Assembly (NCBI RefSeq): GCF_900086595.1
Contig: NZ_LT575472.1
Span: 841,046-905,045, forward strand
DNA length: 64,000 nucleotides
Origin: Clostridium nigeriense
GTDB lineage: Bacteria > Bacillota > Clostridia > Clostridiales > Clostridiaceae
Direction of reading: 5' to 3'
The translations under genes were made by a program, and so were the position numbers. A model generated the notes under the pieces. That model searched no databases, had not been told where the DNA came from, and was given only the letters and a program-made list of their open reading frames with translations. Shown in pieces: positions 1-9,083 of the stretch; positions within the stretch are counted from its first letter, which is position 1; every line of letters starts with the position of its first letter.

Positions 1-1
1 A

Positions 2-127
2 TTGCAAATGATATTGTTAAATTTATTTAACTTTATTGGTGTACATAAAGCATTATCGCCATTTTTAGTTTATAGTATTAGTATTCCAATAAATTTTTTA
101 TTAGTTAGAAAGGCATTAGCAAAATAA
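2..127 (+). CDS. GtrA-like membrane protein, C-terminal end only
   Basis: An open frame enters from the left edge and ends at TAA 125-127, giving 41 residues of a hydrophobic C-terminus ending VRKALAK. A membrane segment followed by a short basic tail is what GtrA-family flippase-like proteins have. The position directly before a YfhO-like protein and a polyprenol-phosphate glycosyltransferase also fits GtrA, which commonly sits in such clusters that add sugars to envelope polymers. The family call rests on the tail and context only, because the rest of the gene is outside the window. Confidence 0.5.
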   Translation: MQMILLNLFNFIGVHKALSPFLVYSISIPINFLLVRKALAK

Positions 128-151
128 AGAGAAGTGTGGGAGTGTGATATT

Positions 152-2602
152 TTGAAAAAATATCTTAAAGATATTATAATTGCAATAATAATTGGGGTTA
201 GCCTTAGCTATATAATTTATTCCTTTCAAGGAGGAATTTTATATGGAGATTTATATAATCAAGGAATAGATTTCTTGGAATATTATAGAAGTAATAGTAG
301 TCTATTTGGGATTGGATACAATTACAATTGGAATATAGCCTTAGGAGATAATATGTATGCCTTAGCTATATATTATTTAATGAGTCCATTTAACATAATA
401 TTAATATTATTTAGATCATTAAAGATGGAATTAGCGCTCCCAATTTTTATAACAATTAAATTTATATTTTTAATTTATTTTGCAGCTCTTTATTTTAAAA
501 AAGTTACATCAAATAATTTTAAATGGTATGGAGCAATATTTTATGCAGCTAGTTATTATATTTTAAATTATGGTGCTATACAAATAATGTGGTTAGATAC
601 ATTTATCTTCCTACCATTGGTGTTATTAGGAATTGAGAATATAATAAAAAATGAGGATAGTAAGATATATATACTTAGTCTATTTTTATTTATAGCAACA
701 GATTACTATTTAGCAGCACTTTTGGTACCACATATTGCTAGTTATGCAGTAATTAGATTTATTATTTTAAATGATACTAGTAAAAATGTATTTTCATTTA
801 TTTGGAATATGATTAAGAAATCATTAGTAGGAGTATTACTTTCAAGTTTTGTTCTATTACCAGCAGCAGTAATTATGCTATCTTCTGCCAAAGAAACAGG
901 AGTTACAAATAATTTTGGTACTAATATAACAAATATATTTTCACTGTTAACTGGAAATTATATTGGAGCATTAAATCAAAGTAGCAATACATATCTTACT
1001 TTAATAGGAATCCCAATATTGATTTCATTTTTAATATTTAGTAAAAATAAAAAGCCTAAATTATACTTTATTCATATAGGAATATTGATTTTAGGACTTT
1101 GTATAGAAAAGGTAAATTATATTTTAAACTTTACTTATAAGCCAGTTGGTGGAGACTTTAGATATAACTTGTTTTTAAATATATATGTTGCAATATATAT
1201 TTACTTATTTATAAAAGAAACAAGGAAAAATGAAAATATAATAATGGGTTTTGGATTCATTTCCATATTGAGCTTATTAGCTATATTATTTATTAAAAAC
1301 TTAAGCTTTGGATTAAAGTTAATAAATATAATATTTATATGTGCTTATTTATTTTTTATAGTAGTTATAAGAAAAAGATTTAAATTTTTAACTATTTTAC
1401 TAAGTGTATTTTTATTTTTTGAAGTATCACAGCAATATTCAATAGTGGTTAAAAGTTATAAAAAGGTATCAAAAGAAACGAGAGAGCAATATTCAGATGT
1501 ATTAACATATATAAAAGATAAATATGGTGAAGATGAAAGAATTGAGATAAGAGGGACAGAAATGTCAAGGAACATTTATATTGCAAATGATGCAAATGGT
1601 GTTTCTGCATATCATTCCCTTATAAATGGGAATTATAAAAAAATTAGTAGTGTATTTAGTAATACAGTTAAAGATGATGTTAGAGTTGAATTTAAAGGAA
1701 GAAATATAATATCGCAATATATTGGAACGAGTTACTATGTTACATCCTATAATTATTGTCCTTATTATAATTCAAAACTTGTAGATGAAGCATATGGTTT
1801 TTATATATTTGAAGTAGAAAATAACCCATTTAAGTTCTTTAATAAAGATTCTATTATTAAAGGAAAACTACCATTTTCTATGATTGAAAAAGATATTCTT
1901 TTATATAGTAACCTATTAATAGAAGAGGATGGAAAAGAGATAGAGTTATATGAAGATTTAGATAACAATTATTCTATTTATCCTATTGAAGAAGAAGATA
2001 CACTAATACAAGAAATAGGAGAATATTATGTTATTAGTAAGAAAGAAAAGGAAATAGATTATATACCTTTTAAGGTTAATGGAAGTCATATTGGTGAGGA
2101 TTCAAGCTTTCCTAATATCTATAAAGAAAATCTAGATTATAATGAACTTTATATTGGAAAGCTGAATTATGGAGATATTTTAACTGTAGATACAAAATAT
2201 CTTGGATTAATAGAATTGATTTGTATAAAGGATAATTATATAGAAGATTCAATTAAAAAAATGAATACTTTAGAAATAGATAAAATTATAAAAAATAAAA
2301 AAGGGTTAAAATCAATCTTCAATACAAAAGATGAAGGATATGTACTTTTGCCAATAGTATATGACAAGTATTGGAATATAAAACTTGATGGAGAAAAGGT
2401 AGAACCAATAATAGTAAATGGGGGACTAATGGCCATAAATGTTAGTGAAGGTAGTCATAATTTAGATATGTATTATAATTTCTATTATAAAGGTTTAGGA
2501 ATTATTATCTCTTTAGTTACTTTAAGTATAATAATTTTATTGAAAGTAGATTTTAAGCAGTATTTAAGAGGAAAAATGAGGTGGAAAATTGAAAAAGATT
2601 AG
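152..2602 (+). CDS. YfhO-family multi-spanning membrane protein
   Basis: The product is about 816 residues. The first half has roughly a dozen hydrophobic segments, followed by a soluble, probably extracytoplasmic region (about residues 440-780) and a final membrane helix (about 780-805). This is the YfhO-family plan, a GT-C-fold-like group linked to glycosylation of lipoteichoic acid. I chose TTG 152 because GGGAG at 138-142 is well spaced for it; an in-frame GTG at 134 would add six residues but lacks a good ribosome binding site. It overlaps the next gene by 14 nt, so the two are probably translationally coupled. The partner glycosyltransferase likely makes the polyprenol-phosphate sugar that this protein transfers; that role is inference. 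Confidence 0.8.
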   Translation: MKKYLKDIIIAIIIGVSLSYIIYSFQGGILYGDLYNQGIDFLEYYRSNSSLFGIGYNYNWNIALGDNMYALAIYYLMSPFNIILILFRSLKMELALPIFITIKFIFLIYFAALYFKKVTSNNFKWYGAIFYAASYYILNYGAIQIMWLDTFIFLPLVLLGIENIIKNEDSKIYILSLFLFIATDYYLAALLVPHIASYAVIRFIILNDTSKNVFSFIWNMIKKSLVGVLLSSFVLLPAAVIMLSSAKETGVTNNFGTNITNIFSLLTGNYIGALNQSSNTYLTLIGIPILISFLIFSKNKKPKLYFIHIGILILGLCIEKVNYILNFTYKPVGGDFRYNLFLNIYVAIYIYLFIKETRKNENIIMGFGFISILSLLAILFIKNLSFGLKLINIIFICAYLFFIVVIRKRFKFLTILLSVFLFFEVSQQYSIVVKSYKKVSKETREQYSDVLTYIKDKYGEDERIEIRGTEMSRNIYIANDANGVSAYHSLINGNYKKISSVFSNTVKDDVRVEFKGRNIISQYIGTSYYVTSYNYCPYYNSKLVDEAYGFYIFEVENNPFKFFNKDSIIKGKLPFSMIEKDILLYSNLLIEEDGKEIELYEDLDNNYSIYPIEEEDTLIQEIGEYYVISKKEKEIDYIPFKVNGSHIGEDSSFPNIYKENLDYNELYIGKLNYGDILTVDTKYLGLIELICIKDNYIEDSIKKMNTLEIDKIIKNKKGLKSIFNTKDEGYVLLPIVYDKYWNIKLDGEKVEPIIVNGGLMAINVSEGSHNLDMYYNFYYKGLGIIISLVTLSIIILLKVDFKQYLRGKMRWKIEKD

Positions 2603-3521
2603 TATAATAGTTCCCTGCTATAATGAGGAAAAAATGATTGAACTATTTTATTTAGAAGCAACAAAAATTACTAATGAAATTAAAGGTTATAGCTTTGAAT
2701 ATATTCTTATAAATGATGGTAGTAAAGATAATACAATTGAAACCATAAGAAGTTTGTCTAAGAAACATGAAGATATTAAGTATTTTTCATTTTCAAGGAA
2801 TTTTGGAAAAGAAGCAGCTATATTAGCTGGACTTAGAAATTCTGATGGAGATTATGCAATAATAATGGATGCTGATCTTCAACATCCTCCAAGATTAATT
2901 AAGGATATGCTAGAAAAAGTAGAAGAAGGATATGACTCAGTATCAACTAAAAGAATTGATAGATGCGGAGAATCTAAGTTTAGAAGTTTTTTCTCAAGTT
3001 TATTTTTTAAATTTTTAAATAAAATTTCTGATATACCTATAGTTGAAGGTGCAACTGATTTCAGAATTATGTCTAGACAAATGGTTGATTCAGTTTTAGA
3101 GTTATCTGAATATCATAGATTTAGTAAGGGAATATTTGAATGGGTTGGCTATGACACATACTGGTTAGAGTATATAAGTGAAGACAGGGCTCTTGGGGAA
3201 ACAAAATGGTCATATTTAAGTTTATTTAAATATGCAATAGAAGGAATAGTATCATTTTCAACCACTCCACTAAGATTATCATCAATTATAGGGGGAATAA
3301 TATCAGCATTAAGCTTCCTATATTTTGTTGTAACTTTCTTACAGACTTTAATATTTGGTAAGGATCTTCCAGGTTATGCATCTACAATTTGCCTTATTAC
3401 TTTTCTTGGAGGAATACAGTTAGTTGCTCTTGGAATAATAGGTGAGTATTTAGCTAGAACATATATTCAAGTTAAAGGAAGACCAAATTATATAATTAAA
3501 GAAACAAATAAAAAAATTTAA
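2589..3521 (+). CDS. Polyprenol-phosphate glycosyltransferase (GT2, DPM1/GtrB-like)
   Basis: 310 residues with an N-terminal GT2 fold: IVPCYNEE at the start, NDGSKD near residue 43 and the metal-binding DAD at 94-96 followed by LQHPP. Two C-terminal hydrophobic segments (about 230-255 and 265-290) anchor it in the membrane, as in GtrB/CsbB-type enzymes that transfer a sugar from UDP- or GDP-sugar to undecaprenyl phosphate. The start is TTG 2589 behind GAGGTGG inside the end of the YfhO-like gene. With the GtrA-like and YfhO-like genes it forms a three-component envelope glycosylation set, directly upstream of the dlt operon, which suggests teichoic acid as acceptor. The sugar is unknown. Confidence 0.88.
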   Translation: MKKISIIVPCYNEEKMIELFYLEATKITNEIKGYSFEYILINDGSKDNTIETIRSLSKKHEDIKYFSFSRNFGKEAAILAGLRNSDGDYAIIMDADLQHPPRLIKDMLEKVEEGYDSVSTKRIDRCGESKFRSFFSSLFFKFLNKISDIPIVEGATDFRIMSRQMVDSVLELSEYHRFSKGIFEWVGYDTYWLEYISEDRALGETKWSYLSLFKYAIEGIVSFSTTPLRLSSIIGGIISALSFLYFVVTFLQTLIFGKDLPGYASTICLITFLGGIQLVALGIIGEYLARTYIQVKGRPNYIIKETNKKI

Positions 3522-3593
3522 TAAAAAATAATAAATAATAAGATAATTATGGTAAAATTATTAAGTCGAAAAAATATATAGGAGGTTAAAATA

Positions 3594-3625
3594 TATAATT
3601 ATATGTAGTTTTATATATAATTATA
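3594..3625 (+). promoter_or_regulatory. AT hairpin between the dltD ribosome binding site and its start
   Basis: The only good Shine-Dalgarno for dltD, GGAGG at 3581-3585, lies about 50 nt before the ATG at 3635. The gap holds a near-perfect inverted repeat: 3594-3607 pairs with 3612-3625 (14 bp including one G-U) around a four-base loop. Folding it leaves about 17 unpaired nt between the ribosome binding site and the AUG. No other in-frame ATG, GTG or TTG lies in between. Confidence 0.55.
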
Positions 3626-3634
3626 AAAGCTAGT

Positions 3635-4822
3635 ATGAAGAGATTTAAGTTTTTAATAATACCAATAGTAGTTATGATTATTTTTTCTGTATTATTCAAT
3701 AGTTATATAGACAGAGAGTATGAAATACTAAAAGGTCAAAAAGATATAACTAGTGTAAAACATACCTATAATCATATAGTTAGAGATAGGGGAGGACTAT
3801 TAAAAGATATAATTAAGGATGAAGGTGATTTAATTTTACTAGGATCATCAGAACTTTCATCACCAGTTGAACAAAATCCAATTAATTTTTTCCCTTTTAA
3901 TGGTGCGGATTATGATATAAGTATTTTAGGAAGAGCGTATACACAATCTTTGCAACATTCCACTATAATTTCTAATACTAAAGATATAAATACTGAAGAT
4001 AAAATAGCTATAATAGTATCGGCACAATGGTTTGAAAGTGCAGATGGTATATATGGAGGGAATTTTTCAGTTAATTTTTCAGAAATGCAATTTTATGATT
4101 TTTTAAATAATGAAAAAATTAGTAAAGAAAATAAAATATATTATGCAAAAAGAATATCGAGTTTATTAAGGCAAAGTGGAGAATTTGGAGAGGAAAGAAT
4201 TTATGCTAATTTATATGCTAGAGATAATTTCTTATCTAAAACTTTACTAACTATACTTAAGCCTTACTATAACTTTAAAGAATATATGTTGGAAACAAAG
4301 GATAAGGTTCAAACAATAAATATTTTAAGAAGCTTAGATGATAAAAAAGAAAAAGCTTTAAAAGATATTAATTGGGATGAAGAATATAAAAAGGCAGAAG
4401 AAATAGCATCAAGTAAAGTTACTAATAACGATATATACGTAGAAGATGAATACTATGATACATATTTAAGAGATAAATATGAAAGCTTAAAAGATAGTTG
4501 GAAAGATGTTGATTTACTTAACTCAAAAGAAATGAGTGATTATGAGTTTTTCTTAGATGTATGTAATGAGATGAATATAAAACCATTAATTATATTAATG
4601 CCTGTAAATGGATTATATTATGATCATTTAGGCTTAACCTTAGATAAAAGAACAGATTTCTATAATAAGATAGAAAATATGTCTAAAGAAAAAGGGTTTG
4701 ATGTATTAAATTTACAAAATAAAGAATATGAAAAATATTATATGTATGATGCAATGCATTTAGGATGGAAAGGATGGCTTACTATTGATGAGGAAATGTA
4801 CAAATATTTCAAAGAAAAATAA
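3635..4822 (+). CDS. dltD: D-alanyl-lipoteichoic acid biosynthesis protein DltD
   Basis: 395 residues: one N-terminal membrane anchor (about 5-22), then an extracellular SGNH-like esterase fold. The nucleophile motif GSSE is at 70-73 and the C-terminal Asp/His pair is in DAMHLGWKG near the end, both hallmarks of DltD. DltD takes part in the last step of D-alanine transfer to teichoic acids on the outer face of the membrane. The gene is first in the order dltD-X-A-B-C, unlike the Bacillus dltXABCD order. Its end overlaps the small dltX gene by 35 nt. The start ATG has an unusually distant ribosome binding site. Confidence 0.93.
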   Translation: MKRFKFLIIPIVVMIIFSVLFNSYIDREYEILKGQKDITSVKHTYNHIVRDRGGLLKDIIKDEGDLILLGSSELSSPVEQNPINFFPFNGADYDISILGRAYTQSLQHSTIISNTKDINTEDKIAIIVSAQWFESADGIYGGNFSVNFSEMQFYDFLNNEKISKENKIYYAKRISSLLRQSGEFGEERIYANLYARDNFLSKTLLTILKPYYNFKEYMLETKDKVQTINILRSLDDKKEKALKDINWDEEYKKAEEIASSKVTNNDIYVEDEYYDTYLRDKYESLKDSWKDVDLLNSKEMSDYEFFLDVCNEMNIKPLIILMPVNGLYYDHLGLTLDKRTDFYNKIENMSKEKGFDVLNLQNKEYEKYYMYDAMHLGWKGWLTIDEEMYKYFKEK

Positions 4823-4931
4823 TAAAGAATTAATAGATAGTATTATTTTTACATTAATACTTATAGCTGTGTTTCTTATATTTGTGGTATCTACTATAAA
4901 GGATTTACCATTTGTATACAATCAATTTTAA
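4788..4931 (+). CDS. dltX: DltX small membrane protein of the dlt operon
   Basis: A 47-codon frame starts at ATG 4788 inside the 3' end of dltD and stops at TAA 4929-4931, 14 nt before dltA. The product has a charged N-terminus (NISKKNNKELID), one hydrophobic segment (about 18-36) and ends in PFVYNQF. DltX proteins are about 50 residues with a single membrane helix and a conserved F-[IV]-Y-N-[EQ]-F terminus, which is a close match. DltX is required for teichoic acid D-alanylation and interacts with DltB. The short length and the overlap with dltD make this gene easy to miss. Its exact start is uncertain since only a weak ribosome binding site precedes it. Confidence 0.88.
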   Translation: MRKCTNISKKNNKELIDSIIFTLILIAVFLIFVVSTIKDLPFVYNQF

Positions 4932-4945
4932 GAGGGGGGTAAAAA

Positions 4946-6463
4946 ATGAGGATTCTAGAAAATATAAAAATATATTCTAATGAAGAAAGAGTTGCTGCTA
5001 TAGTAGATGGAGATGAATTAACATATAGAGATTTAGAAAAAAAGTCAAATGCATTAGCATATTATTTATTAAATGAATTTAAAGATGATAGAACACCTAT
5101 AGTCATATATGGTAATAAAGAAAATGAAATGCTTGTGTCTATGATTGCAGCATTAAAAGCTGGACGAGCATATGTGCCAGTAGATATTACATTTCCAAAA
5201 GACAGAATAGAAAGTATAGTTAATGAAGTAAATCCAAAGGTTATAGTAAATTGTACAGATAATAGTATTGATATTGATTCTAATATAATGAATAGGGAAG
5301 TTTTAAATAAAGTATATGAGCTTTATGTAGATAAAGAAGTTGATAGCAAGTATTGGGTTAAGGATGATGAAAATTGCTATATACTATTTACTTCCGGAAG
5401 TACGGGTAAGCCAAAGGGCGTCCAAATTAGCAAAAATAATTTAGATTCTTTTACAGAGTGGTTCACAGATTATTTAGAAGTAGGAAATGAAAATACTGCT
5501 ATATTAAATCAGCCTTCCTACTCATTTGACTTATCGGTTATGCCAGTATATTTGGGTTTAATTAATGGAAAAAAATTATTTAGTTTATCTAAAAAAACAT
5601 TAGAGAATATGAAAGAAACCTTTAATGAACTTATGAAATCAGATATGAGGCTTTGGATTTCTACTCCTGCCTTTGCATCAATGTGTATGCAGGATAATTC
5701 TTTCAATACAGAACTAATGCCCAATATAGAAACTATGTATTTTATAGGAGAAATATTACCTACAAAACTTGTTGTAGATATAAGAGAGAGATTTCCTAAT
5801 GTAAGAATAATAAATAGTTATGGACCAACAGAAGCAACAGTTGCAATTACAGGTGTGGACATAACAGAAGAAATGTTAAATTTAAATAAAGAGTTGCCTA
5901 TTGGATACCCTATGGAAGGTTCAATAATAAAAATTTTAGATGATAATAATAATGAACTTAAAGAAGGAGAAAAAGGTGAAATAACAATATATAGCAAAAG
6001 TGTAAGTAAGGGATATTACAATAATGATGAGATGACCAAAAAGGTATTCTTTGATTCTATTATAGATGGAAAAGAATATAGGGCGTATAAGACTGGGGAT
6101 TTAGGTTATTATAAAGAAGGTTTATTATATTTTTGTGGAAGAAAAGATTTCCAAATAAAATTGAATGGATTTAGAATCGAGTTAGAAGATATAGAGAATA
6201 ACTTAAGAAAAGTAAGTAATATAAAAAATACAATAGTATTACCTTTTTATAGAGATGGAAAAGTATCATATTTAGTTGCCTTTGTTATTTTAGAAGAAGA
6301 AACAGGATTAAGTAATTTAAAAACTACACTAAAGATAAAAGAGGAATTAAAAAAATATATTCCAACATATATGATACCGAAGAACATTAAAATATTAAAA
6401 GAATTCCCGAGGAATAATAATGATAAGATAGATAGAAAGAAACTTATGGAGGAATTTAAGTAA
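4946..6463 (+). CDS. dltA: D-alanine--D-alanyl carrier protein ligase DltA
   Basis: 505 residues, the usual size for DltA. It belongs to the adenylate-forming enzymes: P-loop LFTSGSTGKPKGV around 148-160, NSYGPTEAT near 292-300, TGDLGYY near 378, and the catalytic lysine region NNNDKIDRKKL close to the C-terminus. It activates D-alanine with ATP and loads it onto the phosphopantetheine arm of DltC in the cytoplasm. ATG 4946 follows the purine-rich GAGGGGGG. Its TAA overlaps the ATG of dltB (TAATG), so A and B are coupled. Confidence 0.96.
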   Translation: MRILENIKIYSNEERVAAIVDGDELTYRDLEKKSNALAYYLLNEFKDDRTPIVIYGNKENEMLVSMIAALKAGRAYVPVDITFPKDRIESIVNEVNPKVIVNCTDNSIDIDSNIMNREVLNKVYELYVDKEVDSKYWVKDDENCYILFTSGSTGKPKGVQISKNNLDSFTEWFTDYLEVGNENTAILNQPSYSFDLSVMPVYLGLINGKKLFSLSKKTLENMKETFNELMKSDMRLWISTPAFASMCMQDNSFNTELMPNIETMYFIGEILPTKLVVDIRERFPNVRIINSYGPTEATVAITGVDITEEMLNLNKELPIGYPMEGSIIKILDDNNNELKEGEKGEITIYSKSVSKGYYNNDEMTKKVFFDSIIDGKEYRAYKTGDLGYYKEGLLYFCGRKDFQIKLNGFRIELEDIENNLRKVSNIKNTIVLPFYRDGKVSYLVAFVILEEETGLSNLKTTLKIKEELKKYIPTYMIPKNIKILKEFPRNNNDKIDRKKLMEEFK

Positions 6464-7617
6464 TGAAATTAGCACAATATGGAGATTACTTATATTTATA
6501 TATATTATTGTTATCCTTTATTCCAGCAATAGTACTAGGTATAAAAGGTAAAAATATTAAATATTATGGTGTTTTAATATCAATACTTATGGTAGGGTTA
6601 ATAGTTGGTACTGGAAAGTATAATCTTCATCTATTTATTATGTTTATTATAGGTGAGTTTCTGGTGATATATGGCTATTTGTTTATAAGAAGAAAAACCG
6701 ATAATAAACTTTTATATTATTTAGCTCTATTAGCATCCATGTTACCAGTAATAATTACTAAAACCTCGGCACTTACAAGCTTTGGACCTATAGGCTTTAT
6801 TGGATTGTCATACTTGAACTTTAAAGCTATTCAAATGATTATTGAAATATATGATGGAGCAATAAAAGAAGTTAAGTTTTCTACTTTAGTATACTTTATA
6901 ATCTTTTTTCCAACATTAAGTTCAGGTCCTATAGATAGATACAGAAGATTTGAAGAAGATCTAAATAAGACTATAGAAAAACAAGAGTATTTAGATGAGT
7001 ATTTATATACAGGTATAAGGAAGATTTTTATTGGATTAGGTTATAAATTTGTTATAGCTTACTTAGTAAACACTATGTGGATGAGTAAGGTTCCAGCAGA
7101 TATTACATTTATTAATGGATTAAGCTATATGTATGCTTATAGTATGTATTTATTTTTTGATTTTGCTGGATATAGTTCCTTTGCAGTTGGGACAAGTTAT
7201 ATATTAGGAATAAAGGCTCCAGATAACTTTAATAAACCATTCTTAAGTAAGGATATGAAAGAGTTTTGGACAAGATGGCATATTTCATTATCAAAATGGT
7301 TTGGAGATTATATATATTCAAGAATAGTGTTAAATTCTATGAGAAAAAAGAGATTCAAAAGTAGATTTACTGCTTCTCATGTAGCACAAATAACTACTAT
7401 GCTAGTAATGGGAGTATGGCATGGATTAAGTTCGTTTTATATTATTTATGGGTTGTATCAAGGAGTAGTATTAGTATTAACAGATATAATCCAAAGAAAA
7501 TGGAAGTATTATAAGAAGCACAAGAAAGAAAAGTGGTTCCAATATGTTCAGATTATTATTAATTTTAATGTAGCATGTTTTGGATTGTTTTTATTTTCAG
7601 GATGGCTTTTTAGATAA
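6463..7617 (+). CDS. dltB: MBOAT-family D-alanyl transferase DltB
   Basis: 384 residues with about ten membrane segments and the MBOAT signature: FWTRWHISLSKW around 267-278 and the catalytic histidine H320 in MGVWHG. DltB accepts D-alanine from DltC-D-Ala and moves it across the membrane towards DltD and lipoteichoic acid. The start overlaps the dltA stop. The C-terminal SGWLFR is typical of DltB. Confidence 0.96.
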   Translation: MKLAQYGDYLYLYILLLSFIPAIVLGIKGKNIKYYGVLISILMVGLIVGTGKYNLHLFIMFIIGEFLVIYGYLFIRRKTDNKLLYYLALLASMLPVIITKTSALTSFGPIGFIGLSYLNFKAIQMIIEIYDGAIKEVKFSTLVYFIIFFPTLSSGPIDRYRRFEEDLNKTIEKQEYLDEYLYTGIRKIFIGLGYKFVIAYLVNTMWMSKVPADITFINGLSYMYAYSMYLFFDFAGYSSFAVGTSYILGIKAPDNFNKPFLSKDMKEFWTRWHISLSKWFGDYIYSRIVLNSMRKKRFKSRFTASHVAQITTMLVMGVWHGLSSFYIIYGLYQGVVLVLTDIIQRKWKYYKKHKKEKWFQYVQIIINFNVACFGLFLFSGWLFR

Positions 7618-7637
7618 AATCAGTAGGAGGAATTTAT

Positions 7638-7871
7638 ATGTTAGATAAAGTATTAGATATTTTTGAAGAGGTAACAGGAACAGATGAAATAAGAGAGGAC
7701 TTAGAGTTAGATTTATTCGAAGCTGGTCTTTTAGATTCTCTTGGAATTATAGAAGTTTTATTAAAAATAGAAGAAGTTTTTGGAATTAAGCTTCAACCAA
7801 CAGACTTAGAAAGAAAAGATATGGCTACAGTTAATAACTTAGTTGAATTCTTAGAGAACTACAATAAATAA
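7638..7871 (+). CDS. dltC: D-alanyl carrier protein DltC
   Basis: 77 residues, acidic, a carrier-protein fold with the phosphopantetheine attachment serine S34 in GLLDSLG. ATG 7638 is preceded by AGGAGG. It is the last gene of the dlt operon and is followed by a strong terminator. It carries the activated D-alanine from DltA to DltB. Confidence 0.96.
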   Translation: MLDKVLDIFEEVTGTDEIREDLELDLFEAGLLDSLGIIEVLLKIEEVFGIKLQPTDLERKDMATVNNLVEFLENYNK

Positions 7872-7900
7872 TTTAAAAGTAAAAAATGAAAATTAAAATA

Positions 7901-7930
7901 AAAACTCCCAAAAGGGAGTTTTTGTTTTTT
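7901..7930 (+). terminator. Terminator of the dlt operon
   Basis: AAAACTCCC and GGGAGTTTT flank an AAAA loop and are followed by a T-rich run. On the minus strand the hairpin is followed by TTTTTATTTT, so it can also stop transcription arriving from the HAD gene. Confidence 0.85.
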
Positions 7931-7960
7931 ACTGTATAATGAGCAATTCATTATACAGTA
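7930..7960. repeat. 13-bp perfect inverted repeat
   Basis: TACTGTATAATGA (7930-7942) and its exact reverse complement (7948-7960) surround GCAAT. No T-run follows on either strand, so it is not a typical terminator. It lies between the dlt terminator and the end of the HAD gene. It may be a protein-binding site or an mRNA 3' structure. Confidence 0.6.
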
Positions 7961-8028
7961 TTAATTATCTATATCAAGTCTCCAAATTAAAGTTATTTGG
8001 AATAAACTACATCCACAATTCTATGTTT

Positions 8029-8880
8029 TTAATTGCTATTGAGAACGAAGTGCTCAATAGCCTTAGCTACTCCGTCATTATTATTAGTATCAGTTATATA
8101 ATCAGCTTCACTTTTAATTAAATCTAATCCATTTCCCATGGCAACACCAATTCCAGCAAACTTTATCATAGAAAGATCATTTTCAGAGTCCCCTATGCAC
8201 ATAACTTCAGAAGGGGAAATATTTAAACTTTTAGCATAATACTCTACAGCCTTTCCCTTAGAAGCTTCTCCAGACATAATTTCAAAATTATTAGTACCAG
8301 AGCTAACTACATGAAGCTTATCACCAAAGACTTTTTTTAGTTCGTCTTTAGCAGCCCAAAGGTGTTTTTTATTTTCTCTTTCTTCAATTACAATTCCTTT
8401 TAATATTTTGCCATTAAAATTTATAAGAGTATCAACAAAGTTATTACTATCTATTAAGAACTTAACCTTTTTATCTTCAGGCAAGACCTTATTAATAACT
8501 GAGTAAGCATGAGTTTCAGGAACTTCATATTCCCTAATTAAGGTATCCCAACTATTAAAGTTTACGGATAGCCCATGCTTTTTAACTATATTAAAGATTT
8601 CTATTACTAAATCAATAGTAATAGGATTTTCTAAAATAGCATCATCATTATAATTAGTTTTAATATAAGCTCCATTAGAAGCTATTACAGCAGTATCTAT
8701 ACCAATTAAATCAGAGTAATATCTTGCAGAACAAAACAATCTACCAGTAGTTATAGCTATATTAACACCAAGTTCTTTTGCTTTTCTTAGGGCTTTTTTA
8801 TTTCTATCACTTACTTCATGATTACTATTTAATAATGTACCATCCATATCAATACATATTAATTTAATTTTATTTTCCAT
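8029..8880 (-). CDS. Cof-type HAD-IIB phosphatase
   Basis: 283 residues. HAD motif I is CIDMDGTLL (D11, D13), motif II is TTGRL, and motif IV is GDSENDLSM near 234. A C2 cap lies between them, giving the Cof/YidA class that dephosphorylates sugar phosphates or similar metabolites in the cytoplasm. ATG 8880 is chosen because GGGAGGT on the minus strand lies just upstream; an in-frame TTG at 8895 sits inside that ribosome binding site. It is monocistronic, convergent with the dlt operon and divergent from the sigma factor gene. The substrate cannot be read from the sequence. Confidence 0.9.
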   Translation of the reverse strand: MENKIKLICIDMDGTLLNSNHEVSDRNKKALRKAKELGVNIAITTGRLFCSARYYSDLIGIDTAVIASNGAYIKTNYNDDAILENPITIDLVIEIFNIVKKHGLSVNFNSWDTLIREYEVPETHAYSVINKVLPEDKKVKFLIDSNNFVDTLINFNGKILKGIVIEERENKKHLWAAKDELKKVFGDKLHVVSSGTNNFEIMSGEASKGKAVEYYAKSLNISPSEVMCIGDSENDLSMIKFAGIGVAMGNGLDLIKSEADYITDTNNNDGVAKAIEHFVLNSN

Positions 8881-9017
8881 TTTAATACCTCCCAAAGAAA
8901 AATAATTATCATAACTAGTATAATCTAAAATTACAAAAAATAAAAATTCTTATTAATTTAAAGTCCTATAAATGTCAGAAAATGCGATACAAAAGAATAT
9001 GAAAAAGAACATATGTT

Positions 9018-9026
9018 TGCTATAAT
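9018..9026 (+). promoter_or_regulatory. Extended -10 promoter element of the sigma-like gene
   Basis: TGCTATAAT is an extended -10 (TGnTATAAT) without a clear -35. Transcription would start near 9033, leaving a leader of about 50 nt before the ATG at 9084. Confidence 0.55.
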
Positions 9027-9052
9027 GGGAATATAAATTATGAAAGGGGGAA

Positions 9053-9075
9053 AGGACTGTCTTTTAGACAATCCT
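9053..9075 (+). promoter_or_regulatory. Leader hairpin before the sigma-like gene
   Basis: AGGACTGTCT (9053-9062) and AGACAATCCT (9066-9075) pair with nine of ten matches around a TTT loop. The purine-rich ribosome binding site AGGGGG (9045-9050) is on one side and ATG 9084 is 8 nt beyond the other. The same stretch also encodes a 15-codon frame from ATG 9040 (MKGGKDCLLDNPINL) whose TGA overlaps the gene's ATG as ATGA. Either structural spacing or translational coupling could explain the layout. Confidence 0.55.
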
Positions 9076-9083
9076 ATAAATTT

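Noticed and set aside
7939..8121. 60-codon plus-strand frame
   Set aside because: It overlaps the well-supported HAD gene on the other strand, has no ribosome binding site and shows no family features.
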